In this document: piece after piece, positions 37,219 to 50,780 of the stretch
How the letters are laid out: every line of letters starts with the position of its first letter
Numbering within the stretch: position 1 is the first letter of the stretch
NCBI RefSeq assembly: GCF_051020975.1
Contig: NW_027478166.1
Coordinates: 11,719,501-11,783,500, forward strand
Source of the DNA: Osmia lignaria lignaria
Taxonomy: Eukaryota; Arthropoda; Insecta; Hymenoptera; Megachilidae
DNA: 64,000 nucleotides
Reading direction: 5' to 3'
The notes under the pieces: model-generated
Databases searched by the model: none
Seen by the model: only the letters and a program-made list of their open reading frames with translations
Told to the model about the DNA's origin: nothing
Translations under genes and position numbers: made by a program

Positions 37219-40200
37219 CAGAAACACCGTGGCCCCTTTCTTTGAGATAACTCTGCACTAGTGCGAGCCGCAAATGCCAGTTCCAGCTTAGCTGTGCAGA
37301 AGAAGAACAACAAGAAGAAGAAATATCTCGAAATATGTCCGTCAGGCCCCTTCCCTTGAGATAAATCTGCAAATATCTCGGAAACGAAGCGAGCTATGGC
37401 AAAATGTTAAGAGACCTTTTCTGTAGAGAATTAAGTTTCCTACTTTTTATGTTGTATGATATTTTTTGATCAGATGCGTAGTTCTCGAGATATATCAAGA
37501 TATTTAAAAGTTCCGAAGCCGCACCAACATAATAGAGATACAGAAACACCGTGGCCCCTTTCTTTGAGATAACTCTGCACTATTGCGAGCTGCAAATGCC
37601 ACTTCCAGCTTAGCTGTGCAGAGGAAGAACAACAAGAAGAAGAAATATCTCGAAATATGTCCGTCAGGCCAGTTCCTTTGAGCTGAATCTGCAAATATCT
37701 CGGAAACGAAGCGAGCTATGGCGAGATGTTAAGAGACCTTTTTTGTAGAGAATTAAGTTTCCTACTTTTCATGTTCTATGATATTTTTTGATCAGATGCG
37801 TAGTTCTCGAGATATATCAAGATATTTAAAAGTTCCGAAGCCGCACCAACATAATAGAGATACAGAAACACCGTGGCCCCTTTCTTTGAGATAACTCTGC
37901 ACGATTGCGAGCTGTAAATGCCACTTCCAGCTTAGCTGTGCAGAAGAAGGACAACAAGAAGAAGAAATATCTCGAAATATGTCCGTCAGGCCCCTTCCCT
38001 TGAGATAAATCTGCAAATATCTCGGAAACGAAGCGAGCTATGGCAAAATGTTAAGAGACCTTTTTTGTAGAGAATTATGCTTCCTACAATTTATGTTCTA
38101 TGATATTTTTTGATCAGAAGCGTAGTTTTTCGAGATACATCGAGATATTTAAAAGTTCCGAAGCCGCACCAACATAATAGAGATACAGAAACACCGTGGC
38201 CCCTTTCTTTGAGATAACTCTGCACTAGTGCGAGCCGCAAATGCCACTTACAGCTTAGCTGTGCAGAGGAAGAACACCAAGAAGAAGAAATATCTCGAAA
38301 TATGTCCGTCAGGCCAGTTCCTTTGAGCTGAATCTGCAAATATCTCGGAAACGAAGCGAGCTATGGCAAAATGTTAAGAGACATTTTTTGTAGAGAATTA
38401 TGTTTCCTACAATTTATGTTCTATGATATTTTTTGATCAGAAGCGTAGTTTTCGAGATATATCGAGATATTTAAAAGTTCCGAAGCCGCACCAACATAAT
38501 AGGGATACAGAAACACCGTGGCCCCTTTCTTTGAGATAACTCTGCACTAGTGCGAGCCGCAAATGCCACTTCCAGCTTAGCTGTGCAGAAGAAGAACAAC
38601 AAGAAGAAGAAATATCTCGAAATATGTCCGTCAGGCCCCTTCCCTTGAGATAAATCTGCAAATATCTCGGAAACGAAGCGAGCTATGGCAAAATGTTAAG
38701 AGACCTTTTTTGTAGAGAATTAAGTTTCCTACTTTTTATGTTCTATGATATTTTTTGATCAGATGCGTAGTTCTCGAGATATATCAAGATATTTAAAAGT
38801 TCCGAAGCCGCACGAACATAATAGAGATACAGAAACACCGTGGCCCCTTTCTTTGAGATAACTCTGCACTAGTGCGAGCCGCAAATGCCAGTTCCAGCTT
38901 AGCTGTGCAGAAGAAGAACAACAAGAAGAAGAAATATCTCGAAATATGTCCGTCAGGCCCCTTCCCTTGAGATAAATCTGCAAATATCTCGGAAACGAAG
39001 CGAGCTATGGCAAAATGTTAAGAGACCTTTTCTGTAGAGAATTAAGTTTCCTACTTTTTATGTTGTATGATATTTTTTGATCAGATGCGTAGTTCTCGAG
39101 ATATATCAAGATATTTAAAAGTTCCGAAGCCGCACCAACATAATAGAGATACAGAAACACCGTGGCCCCTTTCTTTCAGATAACTCTGCACTATTGCGAG
39201 CTGCAGATGCCACTTCCAGCTTAGCTGTGCAGAGGAAGAACAACAAGAAGAAGAAATATCTCGAAATATGTCCGTCAGGCCAGTTCCTTTGAGCTGAATC
39301 TGCAAATATCTCGGAAACGAAGCGAGTTATGGCTAAATGTTAAGAGACCTTTTTTGTAGAGAATTAAGTTTCCTACAATTTATGTTCCATGATATTTTTT
39401 GATCAGAAGCGTAGTTTTCGAGATATATCAAGATATTTAAAAGTTCCGAAGCCGCACCAACATAATAGAGATACAGAAACACCGTGGCCCCTTTCTTTGA
39501 GATAACTCTGCACTAGTGCGAGCCGCAAATGCCAGTTCCAGCTTAGCTGTGCAGAAGAAGAACAACAAGAAGAAGAAATATCTCGAAATATGTCCGTCAG
39601 GCCCCTTCCCTTGAGATAAATCTGCAAATATCTCGGAAACGAAGCGAGCTATGGCAAAATGTTAAGAGACCTTTTTTGTAGAGAATTAAGTTTCCTACTT
39701 TTTATGTTGTATGATATTTTTTGATCAGATGCGTAGTTCTCGAGATATATCAAGATATTTAAAAGTTCCGAAGCCGCACCAACATAATAGAGATACAGAA
39801 ACACCGTGGCCCCTTTCTTTGAGATAACTCTGCACTATTGCGAGCTGCAAATGCCACTTCCAGCTTAGCTGTGCAGAGGAAGAACAACAAGAAGGAGAAA
39901 TATCTCGAAATATGTCCGTCAGGCCAGTTCCTTTGAGCTGAATCTGCAAATATCTCGGAAACGAAGCGAGCTATGGCGAGATGTTAAGAGACCTTTTTTG
40001 TAGAGAATTAAGTTTCCTACTTTTCATGTTCTATGATATTTTTTGATCAGATGCGTAGTTCTCGAGATATATCAAGATATTTAAAAGTTCCGAAATCGCA
40101 CCAACATAATAGAGATACAGAAACACCGTGGCCCCTTTCTTTGAGATAACTCTGCACTAGTGCGAGCCGCAAATGCCAGTTCCAGCTTAGCTGTGCAGAA

Positions 40201-40613
40201 GAAGAACAACAAGAAGAAGAAATATCTCGAAATATGTCCGTCAGGCCCCTTCCCTTGAGATAAATCTGCAAATATCTCGGAAACGAAGCGAGCTATGGCA
40301 AAATGTTAAGAGACCTTTTCTGTAGAGAATTAAGTTTCCTACTTTTTATGTTGTATGATATTTTTTGATCAGATGCGTAGTTCTCGAGATATATCAAGAT
40401 ATTTAAAAGTTCCGAAGCCGCACCAACATAATAGAGATACAGAAACACCGTGGCCCCTTTCTTTGAGATAACTCTGCACTATTGCGAGCTGCAAATGCCA
40501 CTTCCAGCTTAGCTGTGCAGAGGAAGAACAACAAGAAGAAGAAATATCTCGAAATATGTCCGTCAGGCCAGTTCCTTTGAGCTGAATCTGCAAATATCTC
40601 GGAAACGAAGCGA
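37219..40613. repeat. Higher-order unit, 9 monomers, copy 2 plus partial third
   Basis: Full second copy to about 40117, then about 500 bp of a third, ending near 40613 where GAGTTATGGCTAAATG appears in place of GAGCTATGGCGAGATG. That replacement matches the earlier monomers at 36427 and 39326, so a register jump of several monomers occurred here. Private changes include GAAGAACACCAAG near 38274, GAAGGAGAAATATC near 39894 and GAAATCGCACC near 40093. Confidence 0.85.
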
Positions 40614-42841
40614 GTTATGGCTAAATGTTAAGAGACCTTTTTTGTAGAGAATTAAGTTTCCTACAATTTATGTTCCATGATATTTTTTGATCAGAAGCGT
40701 AGTTTTCGAGATACATCGAGATATTTAAAAGTTCCGAAGCCGCACCAACATAATAGAGATACAGAAACACCGTGGCCCCTTTCTTTGAGATAACTCTGCA
40801 CTAGTGCGAGCCGCAAATGCCAGTTCCAGCTTAGCTGTGCAGAAGAAGAACAACAAGAAGAAGAAATATCTCGAAATATGTCCGTCAGGCCCCTTCCCTT
40901 GAGATAAATCTGCAAATATCTCGGAAACGAAGCGAGCTATGGGCAAAATGTTAAGAGACCTTTTTTGTAGAGAATTAAGTTTCCTACTTTTTATGTTGTA
41001 TGATATTTTTTGATCAGATGCGTAGTTCTCGAGATATATCAAGATATTTAAAAGTTCCGAAGCCGCACCAACATAATAGAGATACAGAAACACCGTGGCC
41101 CCTTTCTTTGAGATAACTCTGCACTATTGCGAGCTGCAAATGCCACTTCCAGCTTAGCTGTGCAGAGGAAGAACAACAAGAAGAAGAAATATCTCGAAAT
41201 ATGTCCGTCAGGCCAGTTCCTTTGAGCTGAATCTGCAAATATCTCGGAAACAAAGCGAGCTATGGCAAAATGTTAAGAGACGTTTTTTGTAGAGAATTAT
41301 GTTTCCTACAATTTATGTTCTATGATATTTTTTGATCAGAAGCGTAGTTTTCGAGATATATCGAGATATTTAAAAGTTCCGAAGCCGCACCAACATAATA
41401 GAGATACAGAAACACCGTGGCCCCTTTCTTTGAGATAACTCTGCACTATTGCGACCTGCAAATGCCACTTCCAGCTCAGCTGTGCAGAAGAAGAACAACA
41501 AGAAGAAGAAATATCTCGAAATATGTCCGTCAGGCCCCTTCCCTTGAGATAAATCTGCAAATATCTCGGAAACGAAGCGAGCTATGGCAAAATGTTAAGA
41601 GACCTTTTTTGTAGAGAATTAAGTTTCCTACTTTTTATCTTCTATCATATTTTTTGATCAGATGCGTAGTTCTCGAGATGTATCAAGATATTTAAAAGTT
41701 CCGAAGCCGCACCAACATAATAGAGATACAGAAACACCGTGGCCCCTTTCTTTGAGATAACTCTGCACGATTGCGAGCTGGAAATGCCACTTCCAGTTTA
41801 GCTGTGCAGAAGAAGAACAACAAGAAGAAGAAATATCTCGAAATATGTCCATCAGGACCCTTCCCTTGAGATAAATCTGCAAATATCTCGGAAACGAAGC
41901 GAGCTATGGCAAAATGTTAAGAGACGTTTTTTGTAGTGAATTATGTTTCCTACAATTTATGTTCTATGATATTTTTTGATCAGAAGCGTAGTTTTCGAGA
42001 TATATCGAGATATTTAAAAGTTCCGAAGCCGCACCAACATAATAGAGATACAGAAACACCGTGGCTCCTTTCTTTGAGATAACTCTGCACTAGTGCGAGC
42101 CGCAAATGCCACTTCCAGCTTAGCTGTGCAGAAGAAGAACAACAAGAAGAAGAAATATCTCGAAATATGTCCGTCAGGCCCCTTCCCTTGAGATAAATCT
42201 GCAAATATCTCGGAAACGAAGCGAGCTATGGCAAAATGTTAAGAGATCTTTTTTGTAGAGAATTATGTTTCCTACAATTTATGTTCTATGATACTTTTTG
42301 ATCAGAAGCGTAGTTTTCGAGATATATCGAGATATTTAAAAGTTCCGAAGCCGCACCAACATAATAGAGATACAGAAACACCGTGGCCCCTTTCTTTGAG
42401 ATAACTCTGCACTATTGCGACCTGCAAATGCCACTTCCAGCTCAGCTGTGCAGAAGAGGAACAACAAGAAGAAGAAATATCTCGAAATATGTCCGTCAGG
42501 CCCCTTCCCTTGAGATAAATCTGCAAATATCTCGGAAACGAAGCGAGCTATGGCAAAATGTTAAGAGACCTTTTTTGTAGAGAATTAAGTTTCCTACTTT
42601 TTATGTTCTATGATATTTTTTGATCAGATGCGTCGTTCTCGAGATATATCAAGATATTTAAAAGTTCCGAAGCCGCACCAACATAATAGAGATACAGAAA
42701 CACCGTTGCCCCTTTCTTTGAGATAACTCTGCACTATTGCGAGCTGCAAATGCCACTTCCAGCTTAGCTGTGCAGAGGAAGAACAACAAGAAGAAGAAGT
42801 ATCTCGAAATATGTCCGTCAGGCCCGTTCCTTTGAGCTGAA
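40614..42841. repeat. Mixed domain between the 9-mer and the reused cassette
   Basis: Seven monomers without a full repeated unit. The alternating dimer pattern runs on to about 41253. A 1-bp insertion near 40942 (ATGGGCAAAATG) makes one 323-bp monomer. Two monomers 966 bp apart (41336 and 42302) share GCGACCTGCAAATG with CAGCTCAGCTG, a combination that recurs near 46928, 50152, 50798, 53368 and 59480. The monomer at about 42624 carries GCGTCGTTC and CACCGTTGCCCC, both found again together near 59695-59770. Confidence 0.7.
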
Positions 42842-45189
42842 TCTGCAAATATCTCGGAAACGAAGCGAGCTATGGCAAAATGTTAAGAGACCTTTTTTGT
42901 AGAGAATTATGTTTCCTACAATGTAGGTTCTATGATATTTTTTGATCAGAAGCGTAGTTTTCGAGATATATCGAGATATTTAAAAGTTCCGAAGCCGCAC
43001 CAACATAATAGAGATACAGAAACACCGTGGCCCCTTTCTTTGAGATAACTCTGCACTAGTGCGAGCCGCAAATGCCACTTCCAGCTTAGCTGTGCAGAAG
43101 AAGAACAACAAGAAGAAGAAATATCTCGAAATATGTCCGTCAGGCCCCTTCCCTAGAGATAAATCTGCAAATATCTCGGGAACGAAGCGAGCTATGGCAA
43201 AATGTTAAGAGACCTTTTTTGTAGAGAATTAAGTTTCCTACTTTTTATGTTCTATGATATTTTTTGATCAGATGCGTAGTTCTCGAGATATATCAAGATA
43301 TTTAAAAGTTCCGAAGCCGCACCAACATAATAGAGATACAGAAACACCGTGGCCCCTTTCTTTGAGATAACTCTGCACGATTGCGAGCTGGAAATGCCAC
43401 TTCCAGTTGAGCTGTGCAGAAGAAGAACAACAAGAAGAAGAAATATCTCGAAATATGTCCGTCAGGCCAGTTCCTTTGAGCTGAATCTGCAAATATCTCG
43501 GAAACGAAGCGAGCTATGGCAAAATGTTAAGAGACGTTTTTTGTAGAGAATTATGTTTCCTACAATTTATGTTCTATGATATTTTTTGATCAGAAGCGTA
43601 GTTTTCGAGATATATCGAGATATTTAAAAGTTCCGAAGCCGCACCAACATAATAGGGATACAGAAACACCGTGGCCCCTTTCTTTGAGATAACTCTGCAC
43701 TAGTGCGAGCCGCAAATGCCACTTCCAGCTTAGCTGTGCAGAAGAAGAACAACAAGAAGAAGAAATATCTCGAAATATGTCCGTCAGGCGCCTTCCCTTG
43801 AGATAAATCTGCAAATATCTCGGAAACGAAGCGAGCTATGGCAAAATGTTAAGAGACCTTTTTTGTAGAAAATTAGGTTTCCTACTTTTTATGTTCTATG
43901 ATATTTTTTGATCAGATGCGTAGTTCTCGAGATATATCAAGATATTTAAAAGTTCCGAAGCCGCACCAACATAATAGAGATACAGAAACACCGTGGCCCC
44001 TTTCTTTGAGATAACTCTGCACTATTGCGCGCTGCAAATGCCACTTCCAGCTTAGCTGTGCAGAAGAAGAACAACAAGAAGAAGAAATATCTCGAAATAT
44101 GTCCGTCAGGCCCCTTCCCTTGAGATAAATCTGCAAATATCTCGGAAACGAAGCGAGCCATGGCAAAATGTTAAGAGACCTTTTTTGTAGAGAATTAAGT
44201 TTCCTACTTTTTATGTTCTATGATATTTTTCGATCAGAGGCGTAGTTCTCGAGATATATCAAGATATTTAAAAGTTCCGAAGCCGCACCAACATAATAGA
44301 GATACAGAAACACCGTGGCCCCTTTCTTTGAGATAACTCTGCACGATTGCGAGCTGGAAATGCCACTTCCAGTTTAGCTGTGCAGAAGAAGAACAACAAG
44401 AAGAAGAAATATCTCGAAATATGTCCGTCAGGCCCCTTCCCTTGAGATAAATCTGCAAATATCTCGGAAACGAAGCGAGCTATGGCAAAATGTTAAGAGA
44501 CCTTTTTTGTAGAGAATAATGTTTCCTACAATTTACGTTCTATGATATTTTTTGATCAGAGGCGTAGTTCTCGAGATATATCAAGATATTTAAAAGTTCC
44601 GAAGCCGCACCAACATAATAGAGATACAGAAACACCGTGGCTTCTTTCTTTGAGATAACTCTGCACTATTGCGAGCTGCAAATGCGACTTCCAGCTCAGC
44701 TGTGCAGAAGAAGAACAACAAGAAGAAGAAATATCTCGAAATATGTCCGTCAGGCCCCTTCCCTTGAGATAAATCTGCAAATATCTCGGAAACGAAGCGA
44801 GCTATGGCAAAATGTTAAGAGACCGTTTTTGTAGAGAATTAAGTTTCCTACTTTTTATGTTCTATGATATTTTTTGATCAGATGCGTGGTTCTCGAGATA
44901 TATCAAGATATTTAAAAGTTCCGAAGCCGCACCAACATAATAGAGATACAGATACACCGTGGCCGCTTTCTTAGAGATAACTCTGCACTATTGCGAGCTG
45001 CAAATGCCACTTCCAGCTTAGCTGTGCAGAAGAAGAACAACAAGAAGAAGAAATATCTCGAAATATGTCCGTCAGGCCCCTTCCCTTGAGATATATCTGC
45101 AAATATCTCGGAAACGAAGCGAGCTATGGCAAAATGTTAAGAGACATTTTTTGTAGAGAATTATGTTTCCTACAATTTCTGTTCTATGA
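42842..45189. repeat. Reused cassette, first occurrence plus tail
   Basis: Starts with the rare ACAATGTAGGTTC (near 42921) and CTCGGGAACG (near 43178), followed by a D-type C monomer with CCAGTTGAGCTG (43408), a B monomer with CAGGCGCCTTCCC (43789), and an A monomer with TTGCGCGCTGC (44026). The same order recurs from 45190 (offset 2,254), 48395 and 53869 (offset 5,474 each). Stop-creating substitutions at 43155 and 44973 are private to this occurrence. Confidence 0.78.
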
Positions 45190-47560
45190 TATTTTTTGAT
45201 CAGAAGCGTAGTTTTCGAGATATATCGAGATATTTAAAAGTTCCGAAGCCGCACCAACATAATAGAGATACAGAAACACCGTGGCCCCTTTCTTTGAGAT
45301 AACTCTGCACTAGTGCGAGCCGCAAATGCCACTTCCAGCTTAGCTGTGCAGAAGAAGAACAACAAGAAGAAGAAATATCTCGAAATATGTCCGTCAGGCC
45401 CCTTCCCTTGAGATAAATCTGCAAATATCTCGGGAACGAAGCGAGCTATGGCAAAATGTTAAGAGACCTTTTTTGTAGAGAATTAAGTTTCCTACTTTTT
45501 ATGTTCTATGATATTTTTTGATCAGATGCGTAGTTCTCGAGATATATCAAGATATTTAAAAGTTCCGAAGCCGCACCAACATAATAGAGATACAGAAACA
45601 CCGTGGCCCCTTTCTTTGAGATAACTCTGCACGATTGCGAGCTGGAAATGCCACTTCCAGTTGAGCTGTGCAGAAGAAGAACAACAAGAAGAAGAAATAT
45701 CTCGAAATATGTCCGTCAGGCCAGTTCCTTTGAGCTGAATCTGCAAATATCTCGGAAACGAAGCGAGCTATGGCAAAATGTTAAGAGACGTTTTTTGTAG
45801 AGAATTATGTTTCCTACAATTTATGTTCTATGATATTTTTTGATCAGAAGCGTAGTTTTCGAGATATATCGAGATATTTAAAAGTTCCGAAGCCGCACCA
45901 ACATAATAGGGATACAGAAACACCGTGGCCCCTTTCTTTGAGATAACTCTGCACTAGTGCGAGCCGCAAATGCCACTTCCAGCTTAGCTGTGCAGAAGAA
46001 GAACAACAAGAAGAAGAAATATCTCGAAATATGTCCGTCAGGCGCCTTCCCTTGAGATAAATCTGCAAATATCTCGGAAACGAAGCGAGCTATGGCAAAA
46101 TGTTAAGAGACCTTTTTTGTAGAAAATTAGGTTTCCTACTTTTTATGTTCTATGATATTTTTTGATCAGATGCGTAGTTCTCGAGATATATCAAGATATT
46201 TAAAAGTTCCGAAGCCGCACCAACATAATAGAGATACAGAAACACCGTGGCCCCTTTCTTTGAGATAACTCTGCACTATTGCGCGCTGCAAATGCCACTT
46301 CCAGCTTAGCTGTGCAGAAGAAGAACAACAAGAAGAAGAAATATCTCGAAATATGTCCGTCAGGCCCCTTCCCTTGAGATAAATCTGCAAATATCTCGGA
46401 AACGAAGCGAGCTATGGCAAGATGTTAAGAGACCTTTTTTGTAGAGAATCAAGTTTCCTACTTTTTATGTTCTATGATATTTCTCGATCAGAGGCGTAGT
46501 TCTCGAGATATATCAAGATATTTAAAAGTTCCGAAGCCGCACCAACATAATAGAGATACAGAAACACCGTGGCCCCTTTCTTTGAGATAACTCTGCACGA
46601 TTGCGAGCTGGAAATGCCACTTCCAGTTTAGCTGTGCAGAAGAAGAACAACAAGAAGAAGAAATATCTCGAAATATGTCCATCAGGACCCTTCCCTTGAG
46701 ATAAATCTGCAAATATCTCGGAAACGAAGCGAGCTATGGCAAAATGTTAAGAGACCTTTTTTGTAGAGAATAATGTTTCCTACAATTTACGTTCTATGAT
46801 ATTTTTTGATCAGAAGCGTAGTTTTCGAGATATATCGAGATATTTAAAAGTTCCGAAGCCGCACCAACATAATAGAGATACAGAAACACCGTGGCCCCTT
46901 TCTTTGAGATAACTCTGCACTATTGCGACCTGCAAATGCCACTTCCAGCTCAGCTGTGCAGAAGAAGAACAACAAGAAGAAGAAATATCTCGAAATATGT
47001 CCGTCAGGCCCCTTCCCTTGAGATAAATCTGCAAATATCTCGGAAACGAAGCGAGCTATGGCAAAATGTTAAGAGACGTTTTTTGTAGTGAATTATGTTT
47101 CCTACAATTTATGTTCTATGATATTTTTTGATCAGAAGCGTAGTTTTCGAGATATATCGAGATATTTGAAAGTTCCGAAGCCGCACCAACATAATAGAGA
47201 TACAGAAACACCGTGGCTCCTTTCTTTGAGATAACTCTGCACTAGTGCGAGCCGCAAATGCCACTTCCAGCTTAGCTGTGCAGAAGAAGAACAACAAGAA
47301 GAAGAAATATCTCGAAATATGTCCGTCAGGCCCCTTCCCTTGAGATAAATCTGCAAATATCTCGGAAACGAAGCGAGCTATGGCAAAATGTTAAGAGAAC
47401 TTTTTTGTAGAGAATTATGTTTCCTACAATTTATGTTCTATGATATTTTTTGATCAGAAGCGTAGTTTTCGAGATATATCGAGATATTTAAAAGTTCCGA
47501 AGCCGCACCAACATAATAGAGATACAGAAACACCGTGGCCCCTTTCTTTGAGATAACTCT
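45190..47560. repeat. Reused cassette, second occurrence (about 7.4 monomers)
   Basis: Aligns with 48410-50780 at offset 3,220 (10 monomers), including CTCGGGAACG, CCAGTTGAGCTG, CAGGCGCC, TTGCGCGCTGC, GTCCATCAGGACCC (near 46678), ACAATTTACG, GACCTGC with CTCAGCTG, GTAGTGAATTATG (near 47087) and AAGAGAACTTTT (near 47394). This is the longest shared stretch of the cassette. Confidence 0.82.
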
Positions 47561-48409
47561 GCACTAGTGCGAGCCGCAAATGCCACTTCCAGCTTAGCTG
47601 TGCAGAAGAAGAACAACAAGAAGAAGAAATATCTCGAAATATGTCCGACAGGCCCCTTCCCTTGAGATAAACCTGCAAATATCTCGGACACGAAGCGAGC
47701 TATGGCGAAATGTTAAGAGACCTTTTTTGTAGAGAATTAAGTTTCCTACTTTTTATCTTCTATCATATTGTTTGATCAGATGCGTAGTTCTCGAGATGTA
47801 TCAAGATATTTAAAAGTTCCGAAACCGCACCAACATAATAGAGATACAGAAACACCGTGGTCCCGTTCTTTGAGATAACTCTGCACGATTGCGAGCTGGA
47901 AATGCCACTTCCAGTTTAGCTGTGCAGAAGAAGAACAACAAGAAGAAGAAATATCTCGAAATATGTCCATCAGGACCCTTCCCTTGAGATAAATCTGCAA
48001 ATATCTCGGAAACGAAGCGAGCTATGGCAAAATGTTAAGAGACCTTTTTTGTAGAGAATAATGTTTCCTACAATTTACGTTCTATGATATTTTTTGATCA
48101 GAGGCGTAGTTCTCGAGATATATCAAGATATTTAAAAGTTCCGAAGCCGCACCAACATAATAGAGATACAGAAACACCGTGGCCCCGTTCTTTGAGATAA
48201 CTCTGCACTATTGCGAGATGCAAATGCCACTTCCAGCTTAGCTGTGCAGAAGAAGAACAACAAGAAGAAGAAATATCTCGAAATATGTCCGTCAGGCCCC
48301 TTCCCTTGAGATATATCTGCAAATATCTCGGAAACGAAGCGAGCTATGGCAAAATGTTAAGAGACCTTTTTTGTAGAGAATTATGTTTCCTACAATGTAG
48401 GTTCTATGA
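47561..48409. repeat. Linker monomers between cassette copies
   Basis: Fewer than three monomers. Markers include GTCCGACAGG with AAACCTGC (near 47645-47675; again near 51509-51539), TATCTTCTATCATATT (near 47754; also near 41636, 50976 and 51619) and GGTCCCGTTC (near 47870; again near 52046). Each marker is found elsewhere, so the linker is itself a patchwork. Confidence 0.65.
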
Positions 48410-50780
48410 TATTTTTTGATCAGAAGCGTAGTTTTCGAGATATATCGAGATATTTAAAAGTTCCGAAGCCGCACCAACATAATAGAGATACAGAAACACC
48501 GTGGCCCCTTTCTTTGAGATAACTCTGCACTAGTGCGAGCCGCAAATGCCACTTCCAGCTTAGCTGTGCAGAAGAAGAACAACAAGAAGAAGAAATATCT
48601 CGAAATATGTCCGTCAGGCCCCTTCCCTTGAGATAAATCTGCAAATATCTCGGGAACGAAGCGAGCTATGGCAAAATGTTAAGAGACCTTTTTTGTAGAG
48701 AATTAAGTTTCCTACTTTTTATGTTCTATGATATTTTTTGATCAGATGCGTAGTTCTCGAGATATATCAAGATATTTAAAAGTTCCGAAGCCGCACCAAC
48801 ATAATAGAGATACAGAAACACCGTGGCCCCTTTCTTTGAGATAACTCTGCACGATTGCGAGCTGGAAATGCCACTTCCAGTTGAGCTGTGCAGAAGAAGA
48901 ACAACAAGAAGAACAAATATCTCGAAATATGTCCGTCAGGCCAGTTCCTTTGAGCTGAATCTGCAAATATCTCGGAAACGAAGCGAGCTATGGCAAAATG
49001 TTAAGAGACGTTTTTTGTAGAGAATTATGTTTCCTACAATTTATGTTCTATGATATTTTTTGATCAGAAGCGTAGTTTTCGAGATATATCGAGATATTTA
49101 AAAGTTCCGAAGCCGCACCAACATAATAGGGATACAGAAACACCGTGGCCCCTTTCTTTGAGATAACTCTGCACTAGTGCGAGCCGCAAATGCCACTTCC
49201 AGCTTAGCTGTGCAGAAGAAGAACAACAAGAAGAAGAAATATCTCGAAATATGTCCGTCAGGCGCCTTCCCTTGAGATAAATCTGCAAATATCTCGGAAA
49301 CGAAGCGAGCTATGGCAAAATGTTAAGAGACCTTTTTTGTAGAAAATTAGGTTTCCTACTTTTTATGTTCTATGATATTTTTTGATCAGATGCGTAGTTC
49401 TCGAGATATATCAAGATATTTAAAAGTTCCGAAGCCGCACCAACATAATAGAGATACAGAAACACCGTGGCCCCTTTCTTTGAGATAACTCTGCACTATT
49501 GCGCGCTGCAAATGCCACTTCCAGCTTAGCTGTGCAGAAGAAGAACAACAAGAAGAAGAAATATCTCGAAATATGTCCGTCAGGCCCCTTCCCTTGAGAT
49601 AAATCTGCAAATATCTCGGAAACGAAGCGAGCTATGGCAAGATGTTAAGAGACCTTTTTTGTAGAGAATTAAGTTTCCTACTTTTTATGTTCTATGATAT
49701 TTTTCGATCAGAGGCGTAGTTCTCGAGATATATCAAGATATTTAAAAGTTCCGAAGCCGCACCAACATAATAGAGATACAGAAACACCGTGGCCCCTTTC
49801 TTTGAGATAACTCTGCACGATTGCGAGCTGGAAATGCCACTTCCAGTTTAGCTGTGCAGAAGAAGAACAACAAGAAGAAGAAATATCTCGAAATATGTCC
49901 ATCAGGACCCTTCCCTTGAGATAAATCTGCAAATATCTCGGAAACGAAGCGAGCTATGGCAAAATGTTAAGAGACCTTTTTTGTAGAGAATAATGTTTCC
50001 TACAATTTACGTTCTATGATATTTTTTGATCAGAAGCGTAGTTTTCGAGATATATCGAGATATTTAAAAGTTCCGAAGCCGCACCAACATAATAGAGATA
50101 CAGAAACACCGTGGCCCCTTTCTTTGAGATAATTCTGCACTATTGCGACCTGCAAATGCCACTTCCAGCTCAGCTGTGCAGAAGAAGAACAACAAGAAGA
50201 AGAAATATCTCGAAATATGTCCGTCAGGCCCCTTCCCTTGAGATAAATCTGCAAATATCTCGGAAACGAAGCGAGCTATGGCAAAATGTTAAGAGACGTT
50301 TTTTGTAGTGAATTATGTTTCCTACAATTTATGTTCTATGATATTTTTTGATCAGAAGCGTAGTTTTCGAGATATATCGAGATATTTAAAAGTTCCGAAG
50401 CCGCACCAACATAATAGAGATACAGAAACACCGTGGCTCCTTTCTTTGAGATAACTCTGCACTAGTGCGAGCCGCAAATGCCACTTCCAGCTTAGCTGTG
50501 CAGAAGAAGAACAACAAGAAGAAGAAATATCTCGAAATATGTCCGTCAGGCCCCTTCCCTTGAGATAAATCTGCAAATATCTCGGAAACGAAGCGAGCTA
50601 TGGCAAAATGTTAAGAGAACTTTTTTGTAGAGAATTATGTTTCCTACAATTTATGTTCTATGATATTTTTTGATCAGAAGCGTAGTTTTCGAGATATATC
50701 GAGATATTTAAAAGTTCCGAAGCCGCACCAACATAATAGAGATACAGAAACACCGTGGCCCCTTTCTTGGAGATAACTCT
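48410..50780. repeat. Reused cassette, third occurrence
   Basis: Partner of 45190-47560 at offset 3,220. It also matches the first part of the first occurrence at offset 5,474, including ACAATGTAGG just upstream near 48395, which the second occurrence lacks. Homology with 45190-47560 stops near 50768, where this copy has TTTCTTGGAGATAAC and the GACCTGC variant. Confidence 0.82.

Noticed and set aside
40725..41093. Longest open frame in the window, 122 codons on the minus strand
   Set aside because: It exists only because the single extra G near 40942 makes one monomer 323 bp and joins two frames of adjacent monomers. No other monomer pair has it, and it matches no family.
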